A stretch of DNA of 64,000 nucleotides from Magnetospirillum sp. 15-1 (GCF_900184795.1 NZ_FXXN01000028.1:714632-778631), one strand, 5' to 3'. Positions 8,947 through 18,979 are shown, counted from the first letter of the stretch. Notes: generated from the letters alone by a model not told the origin. A program made the numbers and translations.

Positions 8947-9126
8947 GATCCGTCTCCGGACTGCCAAGTCGGGTGGCGACGGCGAAATCGGTGCCGAAGC
9001 CTCCCGCAACCGGTAGACACCGAAGCTTTCATCAACATTTCGCACGGCCCGCCAGCCCTGAAAGGAGAATGAAAGCCGGTACTGATACCGCTCCCGCCGG
9101 GACAGCAGAAGACAGGGGGCAAGGAC

Positions 9127-10476
9127 ATGGCGCGGACGTTCCTGGGGGGAGTGGCGGCGACGCTGGCCCTGGTGGCGGCGGGAGCCGCAATGGCCGACGA
9201 CGACGTCTGGACCCGTGACACCATGACCGGTGATTGGGGCGGCCTGCGCAGTGCCGCCGAGGAGCAGGGACTGAAGCTGTCCGGCAGCTATACCGGCGAC
9301 GTCCTGGGCAACCCCAAGGGCGGCATCCGCCGCCGGGCCGTCGCCATGGGCAATCTGGAGATCGACCTGGACGCCGACTTCGCCAAGCTGGCCGGCTGGG
9401 ACGGGCTGACCTTCCACATCAGCACCTTCCAACTGCACGGGCGCGGCCTGTCCAACAACTTTGTCGGCAACCTGTTTACCGTGCGCGACATCGAGGCAGC
9501 CCCCAATACCCGCATCTGGTCCATGTGGCTGCAACAGAAGTTCGCCGACGACCAGGCATCCTTGCGGATCGGCCAGATGCCGTGGCAGGAGGAGTTCGTG
9601 GTCAGCGCCTACGGCGCCTACTTCATCAACGGCACCTTCGGCTGGCCCATCGGCTTCGCCGCCAACTTCGTCAACGCCGGCGGCGCCTATCCCCTGGCCA
9701 CCACCGGCGCCCGTCTGGCGGTCCAGCCCATGGACAAGGCCAGCCTGATGATCGCCGCGTTCGACGGCGATTCGGCCGCCGGCAACCCGCGCGGCCAGGA
9801 CCCCACCCGCAAGAACGTGGACGGCCTCAACGTCCGGCTCAAGACGCCCCCGGTCTTCTTCGCCGAGGGAGCCTACGGCAGCGACAAGGATTCCGAGGGG
9901 CTGCCCGCCATGGTCAAGCTGGGCGGCTGGGTCCATACCGGGCGGTTCGACGATCCCCACTGGTCCACCAGCGGCGCCTCGCTGGGCAGTTCGGCTTCCA
10001 GCGGCATTCCCCTGGGGCGGCGCGGCAACTGGGAGATCTACGGCATCGCCGATGTGATGCTGTGGCGCGATGCCGAGGCGCCCAAGCGCAATATCGGCGC
10101 CTTCACCCGCCTGATGGGCGGCCCCGACGACCGCAACCAGATGCCCTATTACGGCGAGGTCGGCCTGACCTGGCAGGGCATACTGGACGACCGTGAGGAT
10201 GACGTGGCCGGCCTCGGCTTCGCCTATGGCCGTATGAGCCGCGCCCTGGCCGCCCAGGATCGCGACGCCATCCGTTTCGGCACCGGCAACGGGCCGGTCC
10301 GGGATTACGAGGCTGCCGTCGAACTGCTCTACCGCGCGGCGGTGACGCCTTGGTGGACCGTGGTTCCCGATGTCCAGTACATCGCCCATCCCGGCGGCGG
10401 CGCCTCGTGGCAGGGCACCTCCTTGCGCATTCCCGACGCCTGGGTTGTCGGCCTGCGTACGGTATTCAAGCTCTGA
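9127..10476 (+). CDS. OprB-family (carbohydrate-selective type) outer-membrane porin
   Basis: 449 residues. A signal peptide (ATLALVAAGAAMA) leads into WTRDTMTGDWGGLRSAAEEQG, the characteristic start of OprB-family porins. The body is a string of amphipathic beta strands (GLTFHISTFQLHGRGLS, ASLRIGQMPWQEEF) and the protein ends in a terminal Phe-Lys-Leu. It should form a channel for small solutes in the outer membrane. It is divergent from the two-component operon (180-base spacer) and precedes the RND operon by 74 bases, so it may be controlled by the response regulator. The substrate cannot be read from sequence. Confidence 0.85.
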   Translation: MARTFLGGVAATLALVAAGAAMADDDVWTRDTMTGDWGGLRSAAEEQGLKLSGSYTGDVLGNPKGGIRRRAVAMGNLEIDLDADFAKLAGWDGLTFHISTFQLHGRGLSNNFVGNLFTVRDIEAAPNTRIWSMWLQQKFADDQASLRIGQMPWQEEFVVSAYGAYFINGTFGWPIGFAANFVNAGGAYPLATTGARLAVQPMDKASLMIAAFDGDSAAGNPRGQDPTRKNVDGLNVRLKTPPVFFAEGAYGSDKDSEGLPAMVKLGGWVHTGRFDDPHWSTSGASLGSSASSGIPLGRRGNWEIYGIADVMLWRDAEAPKRNIGAFTRLMGGPDDRNQMPYYGEVGLTWQGILDDREDDVAGLGFAYGRMSRALAAQDRDAIRFGTGNGPVRDYEAAVELLYRAAVTPWWTVVPDVQYIAHPGGGASWQGTSLRIPDAWVVGLRTVFKL

Positions 10477-10550
10477 GCCGATGGCGAAAGGCCCATGAAA
10501 GCTCGGGCGCCTCTGATGATGCATGAGTTTTCGCCAACTGGAGCGGCAAG

Positions 10551-11822
10551 ATGAGCTTCGACGCACCCGAGTCAGGATCGAAAGCCGTACGCCGTTTGAC
10601 CCTCCGGGGCCAGGTGGTGATGCTCGGAGCCGGGGCAGCCGTCGCTGCCCTGCTGCTCCTGGCTCTGCCCAGTCTCGGCCGCCATACCGAGGCCGAATCC
10701 GCCTCGGCCCCGGCGTTGCCGCCGGGCACCTTCCGTGCCACCGAGGCCCAGTGGGCGGCGCTGACCATCGAGCCCGTCCGCCATGCCGTGTTCCGCCCCA
10801 TCGAGGAGACCGATGGCCGCATCGCCTATAACGAGGACGGCATCACCCCGGTGTTCTCGCCCTATTCGGGGCGGGTGACGCGGGTGTTCGTCCGGGCCGG
10901 CGACACGGTCCGGGCCGGCGACCCGCTGCTGGCCGTCGACGCGGGCGAGTTCGTCCAGGGCCAGAACGACCTGATCGCCGCCACCTCCCAGACCGGTACG
11001 GCCCGTGCCCAACTGACTTTGGCCGAGGTCGCCGAGCGCCGGGCCCGCGACCTGAAGGAAGCCGGCGGCGGCTCGCTCAAGGACTGGCAGCAGGCTCAAT
11101 CGGATCTGGCCTCGGCGCGGGGAAACCTGCGTACCGCCGAGATCGCCCTGGCCGCCGCCCGCAACCGGCTGTCCATCCTGGGCAAGAGCGATAAGGAAAT
11201 CGCCGCCATCGAGCATGCCGCCGACAGCCACCGCATGGGGGCGGAAGCCATTGTGCGCGCCCCCATCGGGGGGACGGTGGTCAGCCGCCAGGTGGGCGTC
11301 GGACAATATATCTCCAACGCTTCGTCGGGCGGGGCCAATCCGGTCTTCTCCATCGGCGACCTGTCCAGCGTCTGGCTGGTGGCCAACGTGCGCGAGGCCG
11401 ACGCCCCGCGCATCCGTGGCGACGAGCCCATCGAGGTCGGCGTGCTGGCCCTGCCGGGCCGTACTTTCTCGGCCCGCCTCAGCTATGTGGCCGCCGCCAT
11501 CGATGCCCAGACGCGCCGCTTGCCGGTCCGCGCGGTGATCGACAATTCCGACGGGGCGCTGAAGCCCGAGATGTTCGCCCGCTTCCGCATCCTGACCGGC
11601 GAGGAGCGGGCCGCCACCGCCGTGCCGCAGGAGGCGGTGATCTTCGAGGGTGACGAGGCCCGGGTCTGGGTGGCCGGTGAAAGCCGCGTCCTGGGCCTCA
11701 AGGCCATCCGTCCCGGCCGCTCGGCCGACGGGCTGGTCGAGGTGGTCGAGGGACTGGGCCCCGATGACCGGGTGGTCACGGCGGGCGCCCTGTTCATCGA
11801 CCGGGCCGGCAAGGGCGGTTGA
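10551..11822 (+). CDS. RND efflux periplasmic adaptor (CzcB/CusB-like membrane-fusion protein)
   Basis: 423 residues. One N-terminal membrane anchor (MLGAGAAVAALLLLALPSLG) is followed by a lipoyl half-motif (SPYSGRVTRVFVRAGDTVRAG), a helical hairpin (LAEVAERRARDLKEAG), the second half-motif (VRAPIGGTVVSRQVGVGQYI), a beta barrel (SVWLVANVREADAPRI) and a membrane-proximal domain (VPQEAVIFEGDEARVWV). No His/Met-rich metal-binding tail is seen. It lies 12 bases before the pump gene, and the three structural genes make one efflux operon. Confidence 0.92.
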   Translation: MSFDAPESGSKAVRRLTLRGQVVMLGAGAAVAALLLLALPSLGRHTEAESASAPALPPGTFRATEAQWAALTIEPVRHAVFRPIEETDGRIAYNEDGITPVFSPYSGRVTRVFVRAGDTVRAGDPLLAVDAGEFVQGQNDLIAATSQTGTARAQLTLAEVAERRARDLKEAGGGSLKDWQQAQSDLASARGNLRTAEIALAAARNRLSILGKSDKEIAAIEHAADSHRMGAEAIVRAPIGGTVVSRQVGVGQYISNASSGGANPVFSIGDLSSVWLVANVREADAPRIRGDEPIEVGVLALPGRTFSARLSYVAAAIDAQTRRLPVRAVIDNSDGALKPEMFARFRILTGEERAATAVPQEAVIFEGDEARVWVAGESRVLGLKAIRPGRSADGLVEVVEGLGPDDRVVTAGALFIDRAGKGG

Positions 11823-11834
11823 GGGAGAGATGGC

Positions 11835-14800
11835 ATGAACGAGGTCGTCGCCTTCGCCCTGCGTCAGCGGGTCCTGGTGGTGCTGCTGCTGGCGCTCACC
11901 ATGGTGGCCGGGTTGATCGGCTTTCTCAGGCTCAACATCGAGGCCTACCCCGATCCCGTCCCCCCCATGGTGGACATCATCACCCAGAATCCCGGCCAGT
12001 CGGCCGAGGAGATCGAGCGCTACATCTCGATCCCCATCGAGGTTCAGATGGCCGGCATCCCCCATGTGGCGTCCATCCGCACCATCTCGCTGTTCGGCCT
12101 GTCGGATGTGAAGGTCCAATTCACCTACGACCTTACCTATCGCGAGGCCGAGCAGTGGGTGATCAACCGCCTGGGCCAACTGCCGCCGCTGCCCGCCGGA
12201 GCGCAGCCGCAGCTTTCGCCCACCAGCCCCATCGGCGAGGTCTATCGCTACCGGGTGGTCGGGCCGCCCGGCTATTCGGTCACCGACCTCAAGACCATCC
12301 AGGACTGGATACTGCAACGCCGCTTCAAGGCCGTGCCGGGCGTCATCGACGTCAACGGCTGGGGCGGCAAGACCAAGACGTTCGAGGTCACCGTCGACCA
12401 GCAACGCCTGGTGTCGTTCGGCCTGACCGTGCCGCAGGTGATCGCAGCCCTCAATAACGCCAACGTCAACGTCGGCGGCCAGACGGTCAACATCGGCAGC
12501 CAGTCGGCGGTGATCCGCGGCGTCGGCCTGATTCATTCCCTGGACGACATCCGCCGTACGGTTCTGGCCTCCAACGGCGGCAGCCCGGTGCTTCTGGGCG
12601 ACGTGGCGGGTGTGACGGTGGGAGCCAAGCCCCGTCTGGGCATCGCCGGCCAGGACGCCGACGACGACATTGTCCAGGGCATCGTTCTGATGCACCGGGG
12701 CGAGAAAAGCGCGCCCACCATCGAGGCGGTGATCAAGGAGGTGGAGCGCATCAACGCCTCCGGCGTGCTGCCCCCCGGCGTGCGCGTCGAACGCATCTAC
12801 GACCGCAGCGACCTGATCTCGGTCACCACCATGACGGTGGTCGAGAACATGGCCATGGGCATGGTGCTGATCTTCCTGGTGCAGTGGCTGTTCCTGGGCA
12901 ACCTGAAGAGCGCGATGATCGTCTCGGCCACCATCCCCTTCGCGCTGTTCTTCGCCATACTGATCATGCTGGCCAAGGGTGATTCCGCCAACCTGCTGTC
13001 GGTGGGGGCGGTGGATTTCGGCCTGATCGTCGATGCCAGCGTCATCATGGTGGAGAACATCTTCCGTCACCTGACCGAGGCGCCGACCGCCCTTAAGCCG
13101 CATCAGGCGCGAGATACCAAGGCCAGGCTGCTCGGCCATCTGGGGACCATCTACACCTCCAGCATCGAGGTCAACCGGGCCATTTTCTTTTCGGCGGCGA
13201 TCATCATCGCCGGCTTCGTGCCGCTGTTCACCATGTCGGGCATCGAGGGCCATATCTTCGGCCCCATGGCCCAGACCTACGCCTATGCCATCGGCGGCGG
13301 CCTGATCGCCACCTTCACGGTATCGCCCGCCCTGTCGGCGCTGATGTTCGCCGGCGGCACGGCGCGCGAGCATGAAACCATCCTGATGCGCAAGCTGCGC
13401 CAGGGTTACGATCCGGTGCTGCGCTTCGCCCTGGCCAATCGGGTGCTGGTGCTGGGCAGCGCGGTGCTGCTGACCCTGACGGCGCTGGCCGCCGTCCGTC
13501 TGATGGGACTGGAATTCCTGCCCCATCTCGAGGAGGGCAACATGTGGATTCGCGCCACGCTGCCCGGCTCCATCTCGCTGGAGGCGGGCAATCCGACCGT
13601 CAACCGGATGCGTAACTACATCAAGAGCTTCCCCGAGGTGGTCACCGTCATCTCCCAGCACGGCCGCCCGGACGACGGCACCGACGCCACCGGCTTCTTC
13701 AACGCCGAGTTCTTCGTGCCGCTGAAGCCGTTCTCGACCTGGCCCAAGGGCATGGACAAGGAAAAGCTGATCAAGGAACTGTCCGACGGCATGGAGCAGC
13801 GCTTCCCCGGCGTCGAGGTCAGCTTCTCGCAGTATATCGAAGACAACGTCCAGGAAGCCGCCTCGGGTGTGAAGGGCCAGAACTCGGTCAAGCTGATCGG
13901 CAACGACCTGCGCATCCTGGAAGGTACCGCCAACCGCATCAAGGCGGTGCTGGAGACCATCCCCGGCATCTCCAACGTGGTGGTGGCCACCGCCTTGGGC
14001 CAGCCCACCGTGCGCATCGACGTGGACCGCGAGCGGGCGGCGCGCTTCGGCCTCAATCCCGGCGACATCAACGCCACGGTACAGGCGGCCATCGGCGGGC
14101 AGGCGGCCGGCAATCTGTACGAGGACGGCAGCGACCGCAACTTCCCCATGGTGGTCCGCCTCGCCCCGGAATACCGCACCAGCCTGGACGCCATCCGCCG
14201 CATCCGCATCGGCGCCCCGGCTCCGGGCGGCAACGGCGCGATCCAGGTGCCGCTGGACGACGTGGCGGAGGTCCGGTTGGTCACCGGCGCCTCGTTCATC
14301 TACCGCGAGAACCAGCAGCGCTATATTCCGGTCAATTTCAGCGTCCGGGGACGCGACTTGGGCGGCGCCATCATCGAGGCCCAGACCAAGATCGCCGGGG
14401 AATTGAAGCTGCCGCCCGGCTACCGCCTGGACTGGGCCGGCGAGTTCGGCGAGATGCAGGAGGCCATGGGACGCCTCGCCCTGGTGGTGCCGCTGTCGCT
14501 GCTGCTGATCGGGTTGCTGCTCTACGTCAATTTCGGTACCGCCACCGACGCCCTGCTGGCGGCCAGCGTCATGCCCATGGCGCTGATCGGCGGCATCCTG
14601 GCCCTGGTGGTGACCGGCACGCCGTTCTCGGTCTCAGCGGCCATCGGTTTCGTGGCCCTGTTCGGCACCTCGGTGATGGGCGGCATCATCGTGCTGGAGT
14701 GTTTCAACGATCTGATCACCCATGGCGTGCCCCGGGCCGAGGCGGTGATCGCCGCCTGCGAGACCCGCATGCGGCCGGTGATGATGACTTGCTTCGCCGC

Positions 14801-15008
14801 CTGCGTCGGCCTGCTGCCGGCGGCCATGTCCACCGGCATCGGCTCGCAGGTGCAACGCCCCCTGGCCCTGGTGGTGGTCGGAGGCATCCTGCTTGCTCCG
14901 GTGCTGATCCTCGTGGTGTTGCCGGTGCTGATCGACATGTTCTCGCGCCGGGGCGTGGACGAAGTGGCCACCGAAGCGGAAGGGCTGTCCAGCCATGCGG
15001 CGGAGTAG
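11835..15008 (+). CDS. RND-type efflux pump, heavy-metal (CzcA-like) subfamily
   Basis: 1057 residues, the full length for an RND pump. Two repeats each have a hydrophobic N-terminal helix, a large periplasmic loop and a bundle of membrane helices. Transmembrane helix 4 carries DFGLIVDASVIMVEN with Asp394, Asp400 and Glu407, matching the D-D-E proton-relay pattern of CzcA (Asp402/Asp408/Glu415). The start (RLNIEAYPDPVPPMVDI) also fits the HME group. It should export a cation or small toxicant by proton antiport. The metal is not determinable, and a drug-type substrate cannot be excluded because no dedicated metal regulator or metal-binding extension is nearby. Confidence 0.9.
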   Translation: MNEVVAFALRQRVLVVLLLALTMVAGLIGFLRLNIEAYPDPVPPMVDIITQNPGQSAEEIERYISIPIEVQMAGIPHVASIRTISLFGLSDVKVQFTYDLTYREAEQWVINRLGQLPPLPAGAQPQLSPTSPIGEVYRYRVVGPPGYSVTDLKTIQDWILQRRFKAVPGVIDVNGWGGKTKTFEVTVDQQRLVSFGLTVPQVIAALNNANVNVGGQTVNIGSQSAVIRGVGLIHSLDDIRRTVLASNGGSPVLLGDVAGVTVGAKPRLGIAGQDADDDIVQGIVLMHRGEKSAPTIEAVIKEVERINASGVLPPGVRVERIYDRSDLISVTTMTVVENMAMGMVLIFLVQWLFLGNLKSAMIVSATIPFALFFAILIMLAKGDSANLLSVGAVDFGLIVDASVIMVENIFRHLTEAPTALKPHQARDTKARLLGHLGTIYTSSIEVNRAIFFSAAIIIAGFVPLFTMSGIEGHIFGPMAQTYAYAIGGGLIATFTVSPALSALMFAGGTAREHETILMRKLRQGYDPVLRFALANRVLVLGSAVLLTLTALAAVRLMGLEFLPHLEEGNMWIRATLPGSISLEAGNPTVNRMRNYIKSFPEVVTVISQHGRPDDGTDATGFFNAEFFVPLKPFSTWPKGMDKEKLIKELSDGMEQRFPGVEVSFSQYIEDNVQEAASGVKGQNSVKLIGNDLRILEGTANRIKAVLETIPGISNVVVATALGQPTVRIDVDRERAARFGLNPGDINATVQAAIGGQAAGNLYEDGSDRNFPMVVRLAPEYRTSLDAIRRIRIGAPAPGGNGAIQVPLDDVAEVRLVTGASFIYRENQQRYIPVNFSVRGRDLGGAIIEAQTKIAGELKLPPGYRLDWAGEFGEMQEAMGRLALVVPLSLLLIGLLLYVNFGTATDALLAASVMPMALIGGILALVVTGTPFSVSAAIGFVALFGTSVMGGIIVLECFNDLITHGVPRAEAVIAACETRMRPVMMTCFAACVGLLPAAMSTGIGSQVQRPLALVVVGGILLAPVLILVVLPVLIDMFSRRGVDEVATEAEGLSSHAAE

Positions 15009-15012
15009 TTTC

Positions 15013-16548
15013 ATGAAACATCTGCTGATCGCCGTTCTGGCCCTGGCGCCGGCCGCCTGTGTCGGCCCCGACTTCCAGCCGCCGGCGTCCCCCGATGCCG
15101 CCGGCTACACCGCCGCGCCGCTGCCCGCCCGCACCGCCTCGGCGGATGCCGAGGCCGGCGCGGCCCAACGTCTGATGCCCGGCCGCGACGTTCCCACCCA
15201 GTGGTGGGAACTGTTCCGCTCGGATGCCCTCAACCAGCTGATCAAGGAGGCCCTGGCCGCCAATCCCACCGTCAAGGCGGGCGAGGCCGCGCTACGCGCC
15301 GCCCATGAGGCTGTCGAGGCTCAGCACGGCGGCTTCTTCCCCTCCATCGCCGCCGGCTTCACCTCCAACCGGACCAAGAACGCGGCGGGTGCGACTTCGG
15401 CCGCCTCGACCTCTGGTTCGGCGGTGGCCAACCTGCACACGGCCCAACTGAGCATGAGCTATTCCCCCGACGTGTGGGGTGGCACTTGGCGGCAGATGGA
15501 GAGCCTGGAGGCCCAGGCGGAGGCCCAGCGCTTCCAGTTGGAGGCCACCCAGCTCACCCTGGCCGCCAACGTGTCTCTTGCCGCCGTCAATGAGGCCATG
15601 CTGCGCGGCCAGTTGACGGCCCAGCGCGAGATCGTCCGCATGGCCGCCGGTGCCCTGGACATCCAACGCAAGGCCTTCGCCCTGGGGCAGATCGCCGAGG
15701 CCGACGTGGCGGCCCAGCAGGCCCTGCTGGCCCAGGCCGAGGCCGCCCAACCGCCCATCGAGAAGCAACTGGCCATCCAGCGCGACGCCCTGGCCGCCCT
15801 GCTGGGGCGCCTGCCCGGACAGTCGCCGGCCCAGACCTTCGAGTTCGCCCTTCTGCATCTGCCCGAGGATTTGCCGCTCAGCCTGCCCGCCGCCCTGGTG
15901 CGCCAGCGTCCCGACATCCTGCAGGCCGAGGCCAATCTGCACATGGCGGCGGCGGCCGTGGGCGTCGCCATCGCCGCCCGCCTGCCGCTGGTCAACCTGA
16001 CCGCCGACATGGGCAGCGTGGCGTCGCTGATCGGCGGTTCGGACCGTGGCTATTCTCCGGCCAAGATCGGGCTGTTCACGCCGGGTACCGGCTTTTGGAC
16101 CCTGGCGGGCAGCATCAGCCAGCCGCTGTTCGACGGCTTTTCCCTGATGCACCGCCAGCGGGCCGCCGAGGCCCTGTTCGAGCAAGCCGATGCCCAATAC
16201 CGCAACACGGTGGTCGTCGCGTTCCAGAATGTGGCGGACACCCTGCATTCCCTGCATGCGGACGCCGAAGCCTACCGCGCGGCGGTGGCGGCTCAGCAGG
16301 CGGCCGACCGCAACCTGTCCATCGTCCAGCGCCAGTTGGAGCTGGGAGCGGTGAACCAGCTAGCCCTGCTCAACGCCCAGCAGGTGGCGCTGCAATCGCG
16401 GACGACCCGCCTGCAGGCCGAAGCGGCCCGTTTCGCCGACAGTGTCCAGCTGTTCCAAGCCCTGGGAGGGGGCTGGTGGAACCGCCCGGTGGCTCCGGTC
16501 GCATTGGACGACGTGCAGGGTCGATCGGAAGGGCGAGGCGAACCGTGA
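15013..16548 (+). CDS. NodT/OprM-type outer-membrane efflux lipoprotein
   Basis: 511 residues from the ATG at 15013, chosen because it gives a proper lipoprotein signal (MKHLLIAVLALAPAAC, lipobox Cys at about 16) and has GGAG upstream; the ATG at 14995 would spoil the signal. The mature protein shows the family hallmarks: QWWELFRSDALNQLIKEALAANP, two OEP repeats and ALVRQRPDILQAEANLHMAAA. It is the channel of the adaptor-pump-channel set in this operon and could in principle also serve the MacAB-like exporter whose own TolC gene is broken. Confidence 0.93.
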   Translation: MKHLLIAVLALAPAACVGPDFQPPASPDAAGYTAAPLPARTASADAEAGAAQRLMPGRDVPTQWWELFRSDALNQLIKEALAANPTVKAGEAALRAAHEAVEAQHGGFFPSIAAGFTSNRTKNAAGATSAASTSGSAVANLHTAQLSMSYSPDVWGGTWRQMESLEAQAEAQRFQLEATQLTLAANVSLAAVNEAMLRGQLTAQREIVRMAAGALDIQRKAFALGQIAEADVAAQQALLAQAEAAQPPIEKQLAIQRDALAALLGRLPGQSPAQTFEFALLHLPEDLPLSLPAALVRQRPDILQAEANLHMAAAAVGVAIAARLPLVNLTADMGSVASLIGGSDRGYSPAKIGLFTPGTGFWTLAGSISQPLFDGFSLMHRQRAAEALFEQADAQYRNTVVVAFQNVADTLHSLHADAEAYRAAVAAQQAADRNLSIVQRQLELGAVNQLALLNAQQVALQSRTTRLQAEAARFADSVQLFQALGGGWWNRPVAPVALDDVQGRSEGRGEP

Positions 16549-17039
16549 TACGCATCTTTTTTGCCGTCCTGGCTCTCTTTTTGCCGCCCCTGTCCTGGCC
16601 GGCCCTTGCGCGACCACAGTCGGCTGGCGCCATCACCGAGCTTTCTCAGCCCAATACCAGAGAACATCTGGCCAATGTCCGCTCCCTGCCGCTATCCCGC
16701 CTGCTCGGGCTGTGCGGCGAGGTCAAGAAAATGATGATCCTCGACGGCCAATTGGGCAGTCGCCCCTTGACCCAGAACGACCTGTACGTGGTCAGCAACG
16801 GCACAAAATGCCTGGCCGCCACGTCCGCCATTTTCGAAACTCTGCGGGTGGTGACGCCCCTGTATGGCGAGCAGATCGTCTGTATGCCCGAAGGCGTGAA
16901 GGACGAGGAAATCCTGGCCGGCTTGCTGGAATGGCTGGAAGAAAGGGATCGCGAAGGCGCCGACGATATCTTTCGTCAAAGCGCACCGCAGGCCTTCATC
17001 ATCTATATCCGCCAAGCCTATCCCTGCCCGGCGAGGTAA
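16545..17039 (+). CDS. Small exported protein, Rap1a/Tai-like
   Basis: 164 residues from a GTG at 16545 that overlaps the channel gene stop (GTGA), so it is the fourth gene of the RND operon. A signal peptide (FFAVLALFLPPLSWPALA) is followed by a helical domain with Cys residues at the positions seen in Rap1a/Tai-type proteins: LLGLCGEV, NGTKCLAA, QIVCMPEGVKDEEIL and a final AYPCP. That family includes type VI immunity proteins and many periplasmic proteins of unknown role. No effector or secretion gene is nearby, so I infer a periplasmic accessory to efflux rather than immunity. The family call is from pattern memory only. Confidence 0.55.
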   Translation: MIRIFFAVLALFLPPLSWPALARPQSAGAITELSQPNTREHLANVRSLPLSRLLGLCGEVKKMMILDGQLGSRPLTQNDLYVVSNGTKCLAATSAIFETLRVVTPLYGEQIVCMPEGVKDEEILAGLLEWLEERDREGADDIFRQSAPQAFIIYIRQAYPCPAR

Positions 17040-17173
17040 GGATGAGGTGAAACTGGCCGCCGCGTCGGAAAGCCGAACGGCGATCGAGATCGGTGTCCGG
17101 ACAGTGAGCACCAATGCCTGACCCGCCCGTGGCGCAACGACGGTCCTACGGATCACTCATCCAAAACCATCTA

Positions 17174-17986
17174 TCAACTGTTTGAGTCGTCTTCTTCCGT
17201 GGCGGTGCTGTCCGCCAATGTCGGAATGAAGGCCGCCGCTTCGCCCTTCCTATCCGTCAGCATGAGCAGCGAGGCGCCGTAGAGTCCGCTCATGGCATCT
17301 CGCGAGCACACGCGGGCGGCAGGGCCGGCGGCGACGATGCGGCCCTGCTTCATCAGCACCGCGTCTCCGCCCAGGGCGAAAGCGTGGTCGGGGACGTGGG
17401 TGGTCATCAGCACCGTGCGGCCGCCCGTCGACAACTCGCGGATCAGGCGCAGCACACGTCCCTGATTGCCCAGGTCGAGGGCGGCGGCGGGCTCGTCCAG
17501 GATGACCACCGGCGCGTCCTGCGCCAGGGCGCGGGCCACCAGCACCAACTGCCGCTCGCCCCCCGACAGTTCGGTGAAGGGACGGCGGTGCAGGTGGGAA
17601 ATGCCGGTGGCGGCGAGGGCGGCGGCCACGGCGTGGTGATCCTCCGGCCTCGGCGATGCGGTCAGCCCGAGATAGGGCGCGCGGCCCATCAGCACCATCT
17701 GCCCGACATCGAAGGCGAAGGCGGTCTGCACCGATTGGGGGACATAGGCCACCAGCCGCGCCATCCGGCGGCGCGACAGCCGCCGGACGTCGTGGCCGTC
17801 CACATGGGCCGTCCCCAGCCACCCGGCATGGAGCCCCAGGATACAGTCCAGCAGGGTGCTCTTGCCGGCGCCGTTGGGGCCCAGCAGGCAGGTGATCCGC
17901 CCGGCCTCGACGTGCAGGTCGATACCGTCCAGGACCGGGGGCTGGCCGGGGTGGCGGGAAAAGCGCATCGCCTCGATCCGGATCAT
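17174..17986 (-). CDS. FecE/BtuD-type ABC importer ATPase (siderophore/cobalamin/metal family)
   Basis: 270 residues from the ATG at 17986, which overlaps the permease stop (ATGA). Walker A (GPNGAGKST), Q-loop (YVPQSVQT), signature (LSGGERQLVLVARA), Walker B (VVILDEPAAALD) and switch His (TTHVPDH) are all intact. The C-terminal extension (LLMLTDRKGEAAAFIPTL) is typical of FecE/HmuV-like subunits. It powers uptake through the adjacent permease. A longer open frame reaching 18538 overlaps the permease and is not used. Confidence 0.93.
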   Translation of the reverse strand: MIRIEAMRFSRHPGQPPVLDGIDLHVEAGRITCLLGPNGAGKSTLLDCILGLHAGWLGTAHVDGHDVRRLSRRRMARLVAYVPQSVQTAFAFDVGQMVLMGRAPYLGLTASPRPEDHHAVAAALAATGISHLHRRPFTELSGGERQLVLVARALAQDAPVVILDEPAAALDLGNQGRVLRLIRELSTGGRTVLMTTHVPDHAFALGGDAVLMKQGRIVAAGPAARVCSRDAMSGLYGASLLMLTDRKGEAAAFIPTLADSTATEEDDSNS

Positions 17987-18975
17987 GACCAGTGCCCCCG
18001 TTGCGTCCTGGCCAGCAGCGCCAGGAAGACCGGCGCTCCCACCAGGGCGGTAAGGATGCCGAGCGGCACTTCGATCGCTCCGGCGGTACGGGCCAGATCG
18101 TCGACCAGCAGGAGATAGAGGGCGCCCAGCAGGGCGGTGCCCGGCACCAGGCGATCCGGGTCCAGGCCGAACACCATCCGCGCCAGATGGGGAATGATCA
18201 GCCCCACCCAGCCGATGATTCCGCCGACGCTGACCGTGGCCGCCGTGATCAGGGTGGCGCAGACGATCACCACAAGGCGCAGCCGTCCGACCTCCACCCC
18301 CAGGGCCGCCGCGTCGTGCTCGCCCAGGGCCAGCAGATTGATGCGCCAGCGCAGCGCGAACAGGAGGGCGCCGCAGACGGCGACCACCGTGCCTACCGTA
18401 GAGGCGTCGGCGGCCGATATCCTGGACAGGCTGCCCATCAGCCAGAAGGTGATGGAGGCCAGGATATCCACCGGATCGGCCAGATACTTGACCACGGAGA
18501 TCAGGGCCTGGAACAGCGCCGCCATCACCATGCCGCACAGGACCAGGGTGACCATGGAGCGCCCACCCAGCACGCGGTTGGCCCAGACCGAGGCGCCCAC
18601 CGCCAGCAGCCCTCCGGCGAAGGCCGCCGCCTGCACCACCAGGGAGGGCTGGTGCAGCAGCAGGGCCAGGGCGGCGCCGAAGCCGGCGCCGGCCGATACG
18701 CCCAGCAAGGCCGGCGAGGCCATGGGATTGCGGAACAGGGACTGGTAGCTTGCCCCGGCCAGGGAAAGCCCCGCTCCGATCGCCATGGCGGCGACCACCC
18801 GGGGCAGGCGGACCGACAGCACCACCGTTCCGGCCGTGGCGGGGATTTCGCCCCCGGACAGCCGGGCGGCGATCACCGCCAGCACCTCGCCCAGCGGCAG
18901 CGGATAGCGCCCCAGGGCGATCGATCCCACCGCGGCGACAACCACCAGGACGGCCAGCAGGACGAGACGGGTCAT
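17983..18975 (-). CDS. FecCD-family ABC importer permease
   Basis: 330 residues with about ten membrane helices and the family signatures: GRYPLPLGEVL near the start, RLPRVVAAMAIGAGLSLAGASYQSLFRNPMASPALLG, and the coupling-helix region with GxxxxHLAR (PHLARMVFG) near the C-terminus. This is the permease type used for Fe-siderophores, haem, cobalamin and some other metal chelates. One gene encodes the permease, which would work as a homodimer. It lies between the binding protein (4 bases away) and the ATPase (overlapping). Confidence 0.94.
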   Translation of the reverse strand: MTRLVLLAVLVVVAAVGSIALGRYPLPLGEVLAVIAARLSGGEIPATAGTVVLSVRLPRVVAAMAIGAGLSLAGASYQSLFRNPMASPALLGVSAGAGFGAALALLLHQPSLVVQAAAFAGGLLAVGASVWANRVLGGRSMVTLVLCGMVMAALFQALISVVKYLADPVDILASITFWLMGSLSRISAADASTVGTVVAVCGALLFALRWRINLLALGEHDAAALGVEVGRLRLVVIVCATLITAATVSVGGIIGWVGLIIPHLARMVFGLDPDRLVPGTALLGALYLLLVDDLARTAGAIEVPLGILTALVGAPVFLALLARTQRGHWS

Positions 18976-18979
18976 GCGC

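Noticed and set aside
10572-13661. A 1029-codon minus-strand open frame over the RND adaptor and pump
   Set aside because: Antisense shadow of two well-recognised genes; no domain motifs of its own.
16545-17039. A type VI secretion immunity gene
   Set aside because: No effector, VgrG, Hcp or PAAR gene is present and the gene is coupled to an RND operon.
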